Assembly (NCBI GenBank): GCA_944472135.2
Contig: OX235270.1
Coordinates: forward strand, 41,788,352-41,852,351
DNA length: 64,000 bases
From: Trichobilharzia regenti
Lineage: Eukaryota > Platyhelminthes > Trematoda > Strigeidida > Schistosomatidae
Direction of reading: 5' to 3'
This document shows, one piece after another, positions 48,172-57,700 of this stretch. Under the pieces are notes generated by a model. It did no database searches. It had not been told where the DNA came from and saw only the letters and a program-made list of their open reading frames with translations. The number at the start of each line of letters is the position of its first letter. Positions within the stretch are counted from its first letter, which is position 1. The position numbers were made by a program, and so were the translations under genes.

Positions 48172-50597
48172 ATCTGGCATCGGGATATTGGCAGGTTGAA
48201 GTACACCCAGATGACAGGCAAAAGACAGCATTCATTGTACAAGCAGGCCTGTATGAGTTTGAAACAATGCCGTTTGGGTTAGTCAATGCCCCAGCAACAT
48301 TCCAACGCCTCATGCAAACGGTCTTGAGTGATTGCATACCAGGTAAGTGTTTGGTATATCTAGATGATGTTATCATACATAGTAAGACGTTGACCGAACA
48401 TTTAAGTGATATTTCCGAAGTATTAGAACGGATGCAGACCGTTGGGTTAAAACTGAACCCATCGAAATGTCAATTCTTCAGGAAAGAAGTGTGTTTCTTA
48501 GGTCACATTGTTTCAGCCGAAGGCATTAAATGTGATCCAGCAAAAGTTCAGGAAGTTAAAGACTGGCCGCTCCCAAACTCAGCCCCCGAGTTACATAGTT
48601 TTTTAGGGTTAGCCTCGTATTATCGACGTTTTGTACTTAACTTCTCTTTCCTTGCAGCTCCTCTATTCGACATTCTTAAGAAGAAAGACTACAATTGGAC
48701 AGCATCAGCTACGGAAGCCTTCGAAAGACTTAAAAACTGTTTATGTAGCCCCCCTATCCTAGCGTATCCCAATGTTTCTGACCAGGCAGGTCCATTCATC
48801 CTAGATACAGATGCTAGCGACTCTGGTATCGGGGCAGTTTTGTCTCAAAAAGACGCAGATGGAGTAGAAAAGGTGATAGCCTATGCAAGTCGAGCACTCA
48901 ACAAGAGTGAGAAGAATTACTGCACCACGCGGAAAGAAATGCTGGCACTGGTCAATTTTGTTAAACACTTTAGGGCATATCTCCTCGGTAGACATTTCAT
49001 TGTACGCACTGATCACAAAGCCCTTAGCTGGCTACATAACTTCAAAGAAGCTGAGGGTCAGATTGCCAGATGGCAAGAACACCTACAAGAGTATGACTTC
49101 GAATGCATGCATAGACCGGGTAAGAATCATGGAAATGCAGATGCATTGTCAAGAAAACCTCTTAGGTATCACGGTGACTGCCCATCATGCACCGAAGCAC
49201 AAGTTTCGCTGCTCCAACTAGAGGCTCATACTTCATATAGTTGGCCTGAACTTCAGTCTTCAGACCCTGAACTGGCCTTGATTTACGAACGTGTTCGAAA
49301 TGGAGGCGAACGACCGACAACCCAGGAAATAAGTAAGCTTGGATGGGAAACCCGGTGTTTATGGTCTCTGTGGGATAATCTGAAAATTGTCGATGACATC
49401 CTCTACTACCAACATGGACCCACTTATACTCGTCGCGTTGTGGCTCCACAGTCGGCACTACCCACAGTACTATTGTCATTACACCAGCAGTTAGGCCACG
49501 CGGGCTCAGGGAAAATGATTGAAGCGGCTAAAAGACGTTATTGGTGGCCTCACCAGAGGAAAGACATCATAGATTTCTGTGACTCCTGCGAGGTATGCCA
49601 AACTATTAAGGCTCCGCACAAATATAATAAGGCACCCTTAGAACCCATTATAACTGGCCATCCGAATGACTTAGTACAAATAGACTTGGTTGGACCTCTC
49701 CCAGTAACTTCCAGAAATAATAACTATATTTTAGTCATGGTAGACCATTTTACCAAATGGTGCGAGGCTATTGCGATCCCACAGATTGATGCTGTAACCA
49801 TCGCAGAGTCAATTTTTGACCACTGGGTCAGCCGTTGGGGGGCACCACTTCAACTGCATTCAGATCGAGGATCCAACTTTGAAAGTATCGTTGTCAGCGA
49901 ACTCTGTCGTATAATGGGTATCCGGAAGACACGCACTACCGCGTACCACCCACAGGGAAATGGCTTGGTTGAACGCACCAATCGGACACTTAAATCCCTC
50001 TTGCAGGCATTTGTAGATCAAAACAACCCCAGGGAATGGGACCGATCACTCTCACAGTGCTTAATGGCATACAGAGCAAGCATTCACAAAGCTACGCGTC
50101 AAACGCCTCATTATATGGTCACTGGAAGAGAACTCCGGTTGCCAATCGATCTGACTTCAAACACACTAGGAGAGGATACACTGATTGCATCCGAACACGT
50201 AATCAGACTTCGACGAAACCTGAACAAGGTACATCAGATGACTAGGGATATACTCCAAACAAACCAGAGGTACCAGAAAGAATACTATGATAGGAAAGCA
50301 CATGGATCACCAGTGGAGCCAGGAGACAAGGTGATGCTACTTAAGGAGGCACCACCTAAAGGGAAAGCTCTTAAATTCCATAAACGCTGGGAAGGACCAT
50401 TCACTGTAGTAGAGGTACTAAGTGACTGCACCTGTAGGATTCAGGAACCGAATTCCTCTCATAGTCTAGTCACACACTTCAATAGACTAAAACCTTTTCG
50501 ACAACATGCCTTGAACATAATATATGTTTCTTCCTGTTTATGCAGGAACATACCAATTGTACAGGCATGGATAAGTTATCATATAAATTACACATAA
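48156..50597 (+). CDS. pol: Pol, second part: RT palm, RNase H, integrase
   Basis: Open from [12 protein letters not shown] onward. RT palm: YLDD near 48,355. RNase [13 protein letters not shown] near 48,806 and TDHKALSWL near 49,010. Integrase: the HHCC region (LHQQLGHAG ... CDSCEVC) near 49,480-49,600, catalytic D in QIDLVGP near 49,680, D at 49,863 and E at 49,971 (35 residues apart). A GPF-type C-terminus ([12 protein letters not shown]) is near 50,390. All visible catalytic residues are present. The final ~30 codons (from about HALNIIYV) read into an inserted repeat, so the natural C-terminus has been replaced. Confidence 0.9.
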   Translation, partial: WFTTLDLASGYWQVEVHPDDRQKTAFIVQAGLYEFETMPFGLVNAPATFQRLMQTVLSDCIPGKCLVYLDDVIIHSKTLTEHLSDISEVLERMQTVGLKLNPSKCQFFRKEVCFLGHIVSAEGIKCDPAKVQEVKDWPLPNSAPELHSFLGLASYYRRFVLNFSFLAAPLFDILKKKDYNWTASATEAFERLKNCLCSPPILAYPNVSDQAGPFILDTDASDSGIGAVLSQKDADGVEKVIAYASRALNKSEKNYCTTRKEMLALVNFVKHFRAYLLGRHFIVRTDHKALSWLHNFKEAEGQIARWQEHLQEYDFECMHRPGKNHGNADALSRKPLRYHGDCPSCTEAQVSLLQLEAHTSYSWPELQSSDPELALIYERVRNGGERPTTQEISKLGWETRCLWSLWDNLKIVDDILYYQHGPTYTRRVVAPQSALPTVLLSLHQQLGHAGSGKMIEAAKRRYWWPHQRKDIIDFCDSCEVCQTIKAPHKYNKAPLEPIITGHPNDLVQIDLVGPLPVTSRNNNYILVMVDHFTKWCEAIAIPQIDAVTIAESIFDHWVSRWGAPLQLHSDRGSNFESIVVSELCRIMGIRKTRTTAYHPQGNGLVERTNRTLKSLLQAFVDQNNPREWDRSLSQCLMAYRASIHKATRQTPHYMVTGRELRLPIDLTSNTLGEDTLIASEHVIRLRRNLNKVHQMTRDILQTNQRYQKEYYDRKAHGSPVEPGDKVMLLKEAPPKGKALKFHKRWEGPFTVVEVLSDCTCRIQEPNSSHSLVTHFNRLKPFRQHALNIIYVSSCLCRNIPIVQAWISYHINYT

Positions 50598-50810
50598 TTT
50601 GGTGTGATGAATTTACAGTGTGGTTGTTCTTTCTGACATTAGAGTCCATCGGAACAGTCTGCTTAATAGTCTGTCTGTGTAACACATAAAGAAATATAGA
50701 AATATTGTCTTCGCATTAACAAAAAACCCAGACATCAGATGGGTGTATTACAAATATCTGGGAAAAACAAAGCTTGAAGTCAATTCTCCTATATAACTTT
50801 GTTGTGAACA
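50523..50810 (-). repeat. Inserted LINE 3'-end-like fragment
   Basis: Matches 60,610-60,895 in the same orientation: 'tgtacaggcatggata', then 'attacaaatacttggg'-like and 'cttgaag' words in order. At 60.6 kb this sequence lies at the 3' side of a minus-strand CR1-like LINE, so the fragment is probably a truncated LINE 3' end. It supplies the last codons and stop of pol. Confidence 0.65.
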
Positions 50811-50946
50811 GCACCTTTGGCTTAAAGATTATTGATGTATTATGTTGAGATCAGTGATATATTTATTCCACTTTTTCAGCAGTTCTATCGTAGTTTTATA
50901 ACAGGAAAGAAATTTCATCGTGGATACGAAAACTAGATAAGGTCAT

Positions 50947-51267
50947 TGTCAGTCACGTCTCATAAACCGTCAATGCCCAGCTCTTTCTACGCTCGGTCCC
51001 ACGCTATTCCTTGCAGTTTTTCAGAAACGTTTAATAGTAACGGACGCGAAAACCAAAACACCGATTGGCCGCTTGGGAATTCTTTATTGTAACACCAACA
51101 TATAAAAAATATTTCTATTAAGGTTTCTGATGGTTTGCTACTGACTTCTTTCTGAACAGCGACCGATGAGACGATGACTGTCGTATTGATTCCTCCGCGA
51201 AAATTGGGGAAGTTGATTTTGAGCAAACAACCAAGAATTGATCGTTCAATCTTCAACTCCATTGACA
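50947..51267 (-). mobile_element. Solo LTR (TGTCA...TGACA family) in the 3' untranslated region
   Basis: Reverse strand starts TGTCAATGGAG and ends GACGTGACTGACA. It is flanked by the 5-bp duplication GTCAT (50,942-50,946 and 51,268-51,272). It contains 'caataaag' as a polyadenylation-like signal. Relatives are at 55,013-55,362 and 56,935-57,293. Internal coding sequence is absent, as after LTR-LTR recombination. Confidence 0.88.
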
Positions 51268-51620
51268 GTCATGTTAAGCTGTTTTACTGCATCAAATGGT
51301 GCCGAGGTCGTTTCCAGGACTCTCCATTTGCTCCATTTGTGTCTGCATGGCGGACTGTATTCGTAAGTTGAGTAAAAATGTTGAAAACTGTTTGAAAACC
51401 AGTTGCTTCTTCATTTTAGATCATGAATACTCATTTACAGCATGTTCGCCAGCGTCTTCAAATGGTAGAGTTGGATCGTTCATGGAATTTGAATGGTTAT
51501 GAGATAGACGGTTTGGAATTAATCCTCATTTCAGTTTAGATGCAGGGTTTTTCGACCTCGACCTTAGTTCAGACAAGCCTCGCAGGAACAGTCACCTAGC
51601 ACTGCGGACAGTGCTCCTAT
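51268..51620 (+). other. Rest of the Ty3/gypsy 3' untranslated region
   Basis: No conserved frame. It leads to the polypurine tract. Confidence 0.6.
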
Positions 51621-51632
51621 GGGGAGAGGGGG
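51621..51632 (+). promoter_or_regulatory. Polypurine tract
   Basis: GGGGAGAGGGGG lies three bases before the 3' LTR and would prime plus-strand DNA synthesis. Confidence 0.9.
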
Positions 51633-51635
51633 TAG

Positions 51636-51914
51636 TGTAAGGCATGGTAAGTTCGGTGGTTTTCTAATGTTCAAACTATGCTTGTCTACTTTCAGGTTGG
51701 CTGTGAAGTATGCAGGGATCGGCTACCCAAGACGAGGCAACGGATGACCAATAGGAGTGCCCTTCCTTCTTATCTAATTGTATTGCGATTGGTTGTAAAT
51801 ATAAGACTTGACCTTGAGTCTTCGTTCTTACTAGCACGCGGCACTTGTGTGATCACACTGCTAACGTGAGCTTTGCTCTCTGTTTCAGATCATTGCTTGA
51901 CGAGTGGGATTACA
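51636..51914 (+). repeat. 3' LTR of Ty3/gypsy element
   Basis: 279 bases, TGTAAGGCATGG to GTGGGATTACA, followed by the target duplication CCAG. Confidence 0.95.
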
Positions 51915-51918
51915 CCAG

Positions 51919-52108
51919 GTTCGAAGAAGACGAATAAAAACGAATAAAAGTACTTCACATTTTGTATAAAACATTTGTTTACAGATTATGTACTGACACT
52001 CAATTGCAATTGCCAAATAATACAACTTCCTTCTTACAACCACTGGTGTTTTGGAATAAAGTCGAGAATCAGTCGTAGTATTTATCGGTTCGGAGCGTCT
52101 TCGTAACA
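51919..52108 (+). mobile_element. Possible right part of a BEL/Pao 5' LTR
   Basis: Continuation of 46,086-46,177 across the nested element. It ends 'cttcgtaaca', which mirrors the TGTTA start. See that entry for the reasoning and doubt. Confidence 0.35.
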
Positions 52109-52417
52109 ATAGGAACTTAGGGATAAGTTCCTCAACAGTTTTTACTAATCTGTTTGGTTTCTGTAGAACCTTCTGGAACTCTTCTGGGAGTACTTACTCG
52201 GTGTGCAGCCAGCATCTCTTGGGACAAGGATTATCAACGCAGTTTGGATCCTTTGGTGTCGTTGGATAATGCCTGGGTCAAGGAAGGGACGTGGCAGCGT
52301 GGAAGCAGACAAAAAAGTAAGTAACCATGAGTTGCCCGTTAATTGTAATGATATGATGCTCAGCATGATGAGTCTGATGTTCACGCTTCGCCGTTTAGGG
52401 ATAGTAGTGTTTGAAGA
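52109..52417 (+). other. Leader between possible LTR and BEL/Pao gag
   Basis: No clear frame. It would hold the primer site and the start of Gag if the BEL/Pao reading is right. Confidence 0.4.
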
Positions 52418-53212
52418 CTCCCCAAGTTGAGACCTCGGTTCTTTGATGGAGATTCAGCCGGCTACCCACAGTTTGTGAAGGAGTTTGAGGTCATGCTGTG
52501 AGGTTTTGTTTCAAATGATGAAATGAAGTTATTGTGTTTGTTGAGGTATTGAACTGGTGTTGCTGCAAGAGTCGTACACTGCTGAAAGTTTATGTCCCCA
52601 AACGAAAGATACACAGAGGTTATGAGGATATTACATCAAAGTTTTGGAAGGCCATTTATGATATCCTGTAGTATTTTTAAGACTGTGAAGAGTAATGGAT
52701 CACAGTTAAATGATAATTCAAAGGACCTCGCAGAGTTCTTGGACAGTTTAATGGTATAAAGAAATACTCTTGTGTCTCTTAATTGCGTAGATGAATTAAA
52801 TTCAAGTTCCGTGCTTGAGACTGTTGCGAAGAGAATACCAGTTCATCTGCGAAGAAAGTTCATAAAGATCACCTATCGTCTAGAAGAGGAGGGTTTAGAG
52901 CCTCGGTTGGATGATATTGTGAGCCTGGTGAAAGACAGTGTCAACTAAGCTTTGAGCAAGTTTGCTAGTATGCTGCATCCCACTCCTGGAACAGAGAAGT
53001 CTAAGAGTAAAACGCAATCATTTATTACGAAAGGGTCTCAGAGAAGTGGATATAGAGAAAGCTTTATGGTGTCTAGTAATCCATACAAACTTAATGAGTG
53101 TAACAGATTCGTAGGACGTCCCCGTCAGATATGTTACAAGCTGCAAGACAAACACGGTTGTGTATCGTACGTTTGCCAGAAGTGCATACAAAGGCGAACT
53201 GTGAAGCTGTGA
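52418..53212 (+). pseudogene. BEL/Pao gag remnant
   Basis: One frame reads the BEL/Pao Gag core: LPKLRPRFFDGDSAGYPQF, VKEFEVML, SNDEMKLLCLLRY, MRILHQSFGRP, KDLAEFLDSLMV, LNCVDELNSSSVLETVAKRIPVHLRRKF and a Cys-containing end (CYKLQDKHGCVSYVCQKC) that resembles the BEL nucleocapsid fingers. Five in-frame stops (near 52,499, 52,547, 52,586, 52,757 and 52,946) make it non-functional. Schistosomes have known BEL/Pao families (Sinbad, Saci-1); which one this is cannot be said. No BEL protease, RT or integrase follows. Confidence 0.75.
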
Positions 53213-53357
53213 GCAAGTTAAGTGGTGAGCTTAATGTGAAATCAGCGTCATCAAGGTCTGACTCCGAATGGTGTGACGACAATGGTGCGGTGAAAAAGCC
53301 TTTAGTTTCAACTGGTAAAATATTGTTGAATAGAGTGTCACAGATGACACGCAGTTT

Positions 53358-54251
53358 GTGCAGAAGAAGAGAGTAACAGTTTCAGAGTCCAGTTCTCACT
53401 CCACAAGTTTTCAGGGTATTAGTAATCAGAGTAAAGGTATAAAACCTTCAAAGGTTTGTGAGGAAGAACCCAAATCATGTACTGCTGTTATTAAACAGTT
53501 TGAAAATGATGAAGTCGATCATGCAAAGAGCGGTAAAGTGGATATATTTGGAAGTACACATTTGTCTTTGGCTGATCATGATGAGACGAGGGGAATGCAT
53601 GCTACTACTGAGTTTAACAAAGGTTCAACACACCATGAATGTGAAGTAGAATTAAAGGCAGATGCAGTTGCAGAAGGTACGGGTACTCCTGACACTGTCA
53701 GTGTAAATGATCAGCCTGTAGCCCACCTGTCAACAAATATTAATGCTAAACTGGAGCTAATGATAAAAGATAGCAGTGGTAGTGATCTCGCGAGTAGACA
53801 AACTTCTAAAGGTCGAACAACAACAACTTCTATTGCACCTCTAAGTTCATCAATTGCTATCAATCATTCGTCATTGGGGTTGTCATCCACGATGAAAAGG
53901 AAGTCCATCAACTCAAGTGTCTTGTGCTGCGACTGTGCTAGTATCGGTCTGTTTGAATGGACGAATGTCAATGGTCGGTTTAGTGAGGGTATGCCAAATG
54001 TGCATGTGAGGGTAATTGTTAAACTGACTTGCACGAATAAAGGCCTTTCAAGTTTCAAGCTACTATTTGAATGTCATTATCGTTGGTGTAAATTGCTCTG
54101 TGCCTACTCTTGGTTGGTCAGATACGCCGTATGCTTGTTAGTCATCTACATTCCACGATACAATGACATGGGCGTGTTACCGTTCAGTGTTGCGGATATA
54201 GATGATAGAGGGAGGTCAGCAAATGGACTCTGCGACGATTTTCCAACCTAG
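53358..54251 (+). CDS. Hypothetical 297-codon ORF downstream of BEL/Pao gag
   Basis: Open without interruption although the gag in front is full of stops. The first ~200 residues are polar and Ser/Thr/Lys/Glu-rich (low complexity, no known fold seen). The last ~100 include a Cys-rich stretch (SSVLCCDCASIG) and a hydrophobic segment (CAYSWLVRYAVCLLVIYI) that could be a membrane helix. By position it could be the Gag-Pol linker of the BEL element, but no protease or RT motif is present. Function unknown. Confidence 0.4.
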   Translation: MQKKRVTVSESSSHSTSFQGISNQSKGIKPSKVCEEEPKSCTAVIKQFENDEVDHAKSGKVDIFGSTHLSLADHDETRGMHATTEFNKGSTHHECEVELKADAVAEGTGTPDTVSVNDQPVAHLSTNINAKLELMIKDSSGSDLASRQTSKGRTTTTSIAPLSSSIAINHSSLGLSSTMKRKSINSSVLCCDCASIGLFEWTNVNGRFSEGMPNVHVRVIVKLTCTNKGLSSFKLLFECHYRWCKLLCAYSWLVRYAVCLLVIYIPRYNDMGVLPFSVADIDDRGRSANGLCDDFPT

Positions 54252-55012
54252 AGCGTTAACCTGAGAAGGGTTGTAGACGTACTGCTGTAAGTCCTGTAAT
54301 TCTTCATAGGAATTCCACCAAGACATGATCTGCGAGTTTATGTTCACTGTGTGTATGTATGTGGTGCGTCATATCAATTGGTGTTTTTGGATTAATTGTG
54401 TTTACTTGTTGATTTCGTGTCTTGTTGTTATTTCATTTGTTTGTTAAATTGTTTTTGCGCTTACTTCTGAAGTTGTTTCGAGTCTTCCACATCCGTGAAT
54501 GAATTGATTGATGTTAGAGACAGCAGATGGGTCGTATACGCCGGGGAGGCTAGGCTATTGCTGAGAATGAAATGCATACGGAGATAATGATTAGCTGTGG
54601 TCCCACACGCCGGGAGCGGGAGTGTGGACGACTGAGGCTTGCATACGTCACCGTTACCAGAACTGAGGCAGAATGAGTGACAAGCGATCGCAGTGGTAAT
54701 TGGTATTGAATAGATAAGAGGACGTGCGAAGAGTATCATGAGGTGCCGCTGTGGATACGTTGCGCTCTGCAAGAGTCATTCTAGCAAGTGGCGATTGTGT
54801 TGCAAGATGTCAAGAGGATAACTTTAACTGGAAGGCGTAGGTCGTCATCGATGTGTGAGATTGTGCTGTGGGTATGCTTGTGGTGTGTTGGCTTTTCTGT
54901 TTGTTTTCCATTTCAGCTTTGTCCATGTGACCCAGGTTCTCGCAATGGCGTCCAAGTCAACGTGCATTGGTCGAGATGGAAAGAAGGGATGGATCCCCTC
55001 TTTGGCAGGGAG
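54252..55012. other. Unassigned sequence before an LTR
   Basis: Richer in GC than the flanks, no recognised domain. The last bases 'ggcagggag' before the LTR at 55,013 resemble a short polypurine tract, so this may be the 3' end of an LTR element. Confidence 0.4.
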
Positions 55013-55362
55013 TGTCAATGTAGTTGAAGATTAAACGATCAATTCATGGTTGTTTGCTCAAACCCAACTTCTTCATATTTTTGCGGAGGCACCAATACAC
55101 CAGTCATCATCTCATCGTTCGCTGTTCAGAGGAAGAATAAAAACTATCAGAAGTATTACCGTGATTTGTTGTTATAACATTTATTCTCAGTCCTTGTGTG
55201 TAATAACTTTATTGTTGTTTACATAAGAATGCTCTAGTCGCCAATCTGTGGTCTGGTTTTTACACGTTTGTTAATATAAAGGGTTTCTGAAAGTCTTTGA
55301 TGAACAGCGTGAGTTCCAGCGTAGTATGAGCTGGACATTGACACTATCTGAGTTAGCTGACA
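55013..55362 (+). mobile_element. LTR of the TGTCA...TGACA family, no target duplication found
   Basis: Starts TGTCAATGTAG and ends AGTTAGCTGACA; it aligns along its length with the solo LTRs at 50,947 (inverted) and 56,935. Flanks GGGAG and ACTGT do not match, unlike the other two. It may be the 3' LTR of a decayed element to its left, possibly the BEL/Pao remnant. Confidence 0.75.
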
Positions 55363-55528
55363 ACTGTCTTAGAGCAAATGTTGTTACTATTTTCAAGTTT
55401 CTGCCTCAATAACCCTCCATGAAGCAAAATAGTGTGCAAGCGCACGAGAAATTTCACAACAGGCCTCCATAGCAGTGCTGATGAAAGAGAACTTCCGGTA
55501 ATAGCTCACTATATCGTCGGAATTGCAA

Positions 55529-55722
55529 TGTATTACGTTATAAAAAGAACAACACAGGCAATATTAAAGATCAAGCACACGGGGTAAGGCGAGGAAGCAG
55601 AGCACGACATCAGAAGTCCAAAAAGTTATATATATATATTTATGCACAATGAGCTAGGCTATTACAATTCAGCATCCACCGGCTTTTGAATTGACGCCTG
55701 CTTTCGAATTGGAACCACTACA
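55529..55722 (-). repeat. 3' LTR of second Ty3/gypsy element
   Basis: On the minus strand it starts TGTAGTGGTTCC at 55,722. The stretches 55,546-55,643 and 55,651-55,722 recur at 60,317-60,410 and 62,893-62,964. A TATA-like AT run is at 55,629-55,640. The outer (left) end is approximate. Confidence 0.75.
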
Positions 55723-55738
55723 TAACCCCCTCGTTTAC
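55723..55738 (-). promoter_or_regulatory. Polypurine tract of second element
   Basis: Minus strand GTAAACGAGGGGGTTA directly before the LTR start. Confidence 0.7.
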
Positions 55739-56177
55739 AAAAAGCCTTCGTCAGCGGCTTCAGTTTTTCGTTCTCCCGCTTCGGCATCATCCCTGCAAGA
55801 GAAAAAGATACATGATTATTATGGTTATCGAAATAAGGCGGGGTTTTCCTCGGTGCCTGTCTGCTTGGTCTAGACGGTTTCGGGCGGTTGAGGTGCACTA
55901 TTATTTTCTGAGGATTGTTGTTGTCTTCTTGGATTTCGTAGGTATTGTCAGCTACTCTGCGGTACACCACATATGGGCCTGCCCACTGTGCTTGAGATTT
56001 ATATCGACTCCAGTTGTCAGTTGCTGAATGACGCAGCCACACCTTATCACCTATTTTGAATGGTGTTTCCCACTGCTTTCTATCGTAGTAACGTTTCTGC
56101 CGTTCTTGTGCTCTCTGGAGTTCTTCGCGTGCATAGCTATGATACCTGGCGACGTCTCCTCGCAAACTTATTACCAT
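55739..56177 (-). pseudogene. pol: Integrase C-terminus of second element
   Basis: Reads RYHSYAREELQRAQERQKRYYDRK, GDKVWLRH and the GPY module (WAGPYVVYRRV), then a Pro-rich end (RPSRQAPRKTPPYF) and a Lys-rich tail (MMPKRENEKLKPLTKAF). The open frame runs on into the LTR to a stop at 55,662. It is out of frame with the integrase core above. The domain helps integrase bind DNA. Confidence 0.85.
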
Positions 56178-56227
56178 CTCCTATGTAGTTGGCGGGTCAT
56201 CCCACCGAGGGCATAACCAATGCATCA

Positions 56228-56934
56228 CTAGGCAGGCGTAACTCGCGGCCAGTCCATAAGAGGTGTGGTCTTTCCTGTATATATGTGCGTGCTTCTTCGG
56301 TAAGCCAACAAGCATCTTGGTAACATGATGTCCCGGGCTGATTGTGATTCTCTCTCTAAGAATAGTAGTAGTAATGATTTTAAGGTTCGACTGGTACACT
56401 CTACTAACCCATTGCCTTCGGGGTGGTACGCGGTGGTTCTCGACTTTTCAATTCCAAATAGATGGCACGATTCTCTAACCACGATACTGTCGAAGTTGGT
56501 TCCTTGGTTAGAATGCAATTGCTCTGGTGCGCCCAGAAGGGCAATCCAACAATCAAATATAGCTTTGGCTACTGTAGAGGCATCAATTCGCCGAAGTGGT
56601 ACAGCTTCACACCATTTCGCAAAAAAACCAGCTATGACCAAGATATGCTTGTTTCCAAGTGTGGTCTCACGTAAAGGTCCGATGATGTCGACACCAGTTA
56701 TTTCGTTAGGATATCCAGCCATCATATTAGTAAGTGGCACCCTGGGTTTCCTCTGTGGGTTCTTTACTTTGCCCCATGCTGCACACCCCTGGACAAAGTC
56801 TCGGACGTCGCGCCGCTGGCGAGGCCACCAGTAGCGTTGGGTAACTGCTTGCAATATCTTATTAATTCCAGCGTGTACAAATCATAATGTATAGTCTCCG
56901 AAATTTCTGTTACAAACGACTGAGGTGCTACAAC
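56228..56934 (-). pseudogene. pol: Integrase core of second element
   Basis: The frame contains RYWWPRQRRDVRDFVQGC, GVDIIGPL (first D), HSNQGTNFDS and GNGLVECTSRTLKSLL (E kept). The second catalytic Asp is Asn (codon at 56,507-56,509), and a zinc-finger Cys after GCAA is Trp. The N-terminal side is cut by the solo LTR at 56,935. Catalysis would be lost even without the frame breaks. Confidence 0.87.
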
Positions 56935-57293
56935 TGTCAATGTAGTTAAAGATTGAATGATCAATTCATGGTTGCTTGCTCAAACTCAACTTCCCCATAA
57001 TTTTCGCGGCTCATCAATCTGCCAGTCATCGTCTCATCGGTCGCTGTTCAGAAAGGACCTAGAAAAAACTGTCGGAAGTAATATGGTGATTTGTTGTTGT
57101 AGTATTTGTCCTTAGACCTTAGTTTATTATGCTGCTTATATGTTGGTGTTAGAATAAAGAATTCTCGAGTCGCCAATCTGTGCTCTGGTTTTTGCGTCCG
57201 TTAGTACTAAGCGTTTCTGAAAGTCCTCGATGGACAGCGAGAGGCCCGGCGTAGCAAGAGCTGAGCATCAACGGTTTTGAGACGTGATTGATA
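56935..57293 (+). mobile_element. Solo LTR inside integrase of second element
   Basis: TGTCAATGTAG to GATTGATA, flanked by the exact 5-bp duplication ACAAC (56,930-56,934 and 57,294-57,298). The orientation is opposite to the host element. It contains 'agaataaagaattc' as a polyadenylation-like signal. Confidence 0.9.
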
Positions 57294-57298
57294 ACAAC

Positions 57299-57700
57299 TC
57301 TTCTCAAGTAGTTGGGGCCGGGTTGAATACACAGGATACCATTCGCGAGCACTAACTGAACCCATAAGGCCCACGAAGATCTGGTTTCCCAACTCTTCCC
57401 TTTCACATTGGCTTCAACTGGCCTACCAGTCTGATTCGATAGGGCATGATATAAGAGTGCAGTCTCATCGTCAGTAGCTTGGATACGTGCCCACTGTTCT
57501 CTGCTTAGACCTGCCAACGAAATGGCACAAATATCAATACTCTCCCAAGACGGACAGTCTCCGTGCCTGGATAGCGCGTCAGCATTAGCATGCTGCTTGC
57601 CAGGACTTTGTACACGTTCAAAGTCATACTTCTGAAGGTATTCCTGTTATCTTGCTGTCTGTCCTTCAGGGTCCTTGAAGGTTTGCAACCACTGAAGAGC
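57299..57700 (-). pseudogene. pol: RNase H to integrase linker of second element
   Basis: Minus strand: AGLSREQWARIQATDDETALLYHAL, WETRSSWALW and LANGILCIQPGPNYLRRVV, the tether region before the integrase finger, compare 49,250-49,440 in the other element. It is cut at 57,294 by the solo LTR. Confidence 0.8.

Larger units (their letters stand above)
46178..51914 (+). mobile_element. Near-complete Ty3/gypsy LTR retrotransposon (CsRn1/Boudicca-like)
   Basis: A 5.7-kb element bounded by 279-bp LTRs and a 4-bp target duplication CCAG (46,174-46,177 and 51,915-51,918). The order is LTR, PBS, gag-protease, RT, RNase H, integrase, untranslated region, polypurine tract, LTR, which is the Ty3/gypsy order. 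The Gag finger C-x2-C-x9-C and the GPF integrase end without chromodomain suggest the CsRn1-type clade known from flukes. Defects are a frameshift in RT and two later insertions in the 3' untranslated part. LTR divergence is 9 of 279 bases, so the insertion is moderately recent. Confidence 0.93.

Noticed and set aside
55013..55362. Solo LTR with target duplication
   Set aside because: The flanking five bases (GGGAG and ACTGT) do not match, so the solo-insertion reading is not supported here.
56325..56834. 169-codon plus-strand frame
   Set aside because: Antisense to the integrase core of the second Ty3/gypsy element; the minus strand carries the conserved motifs.
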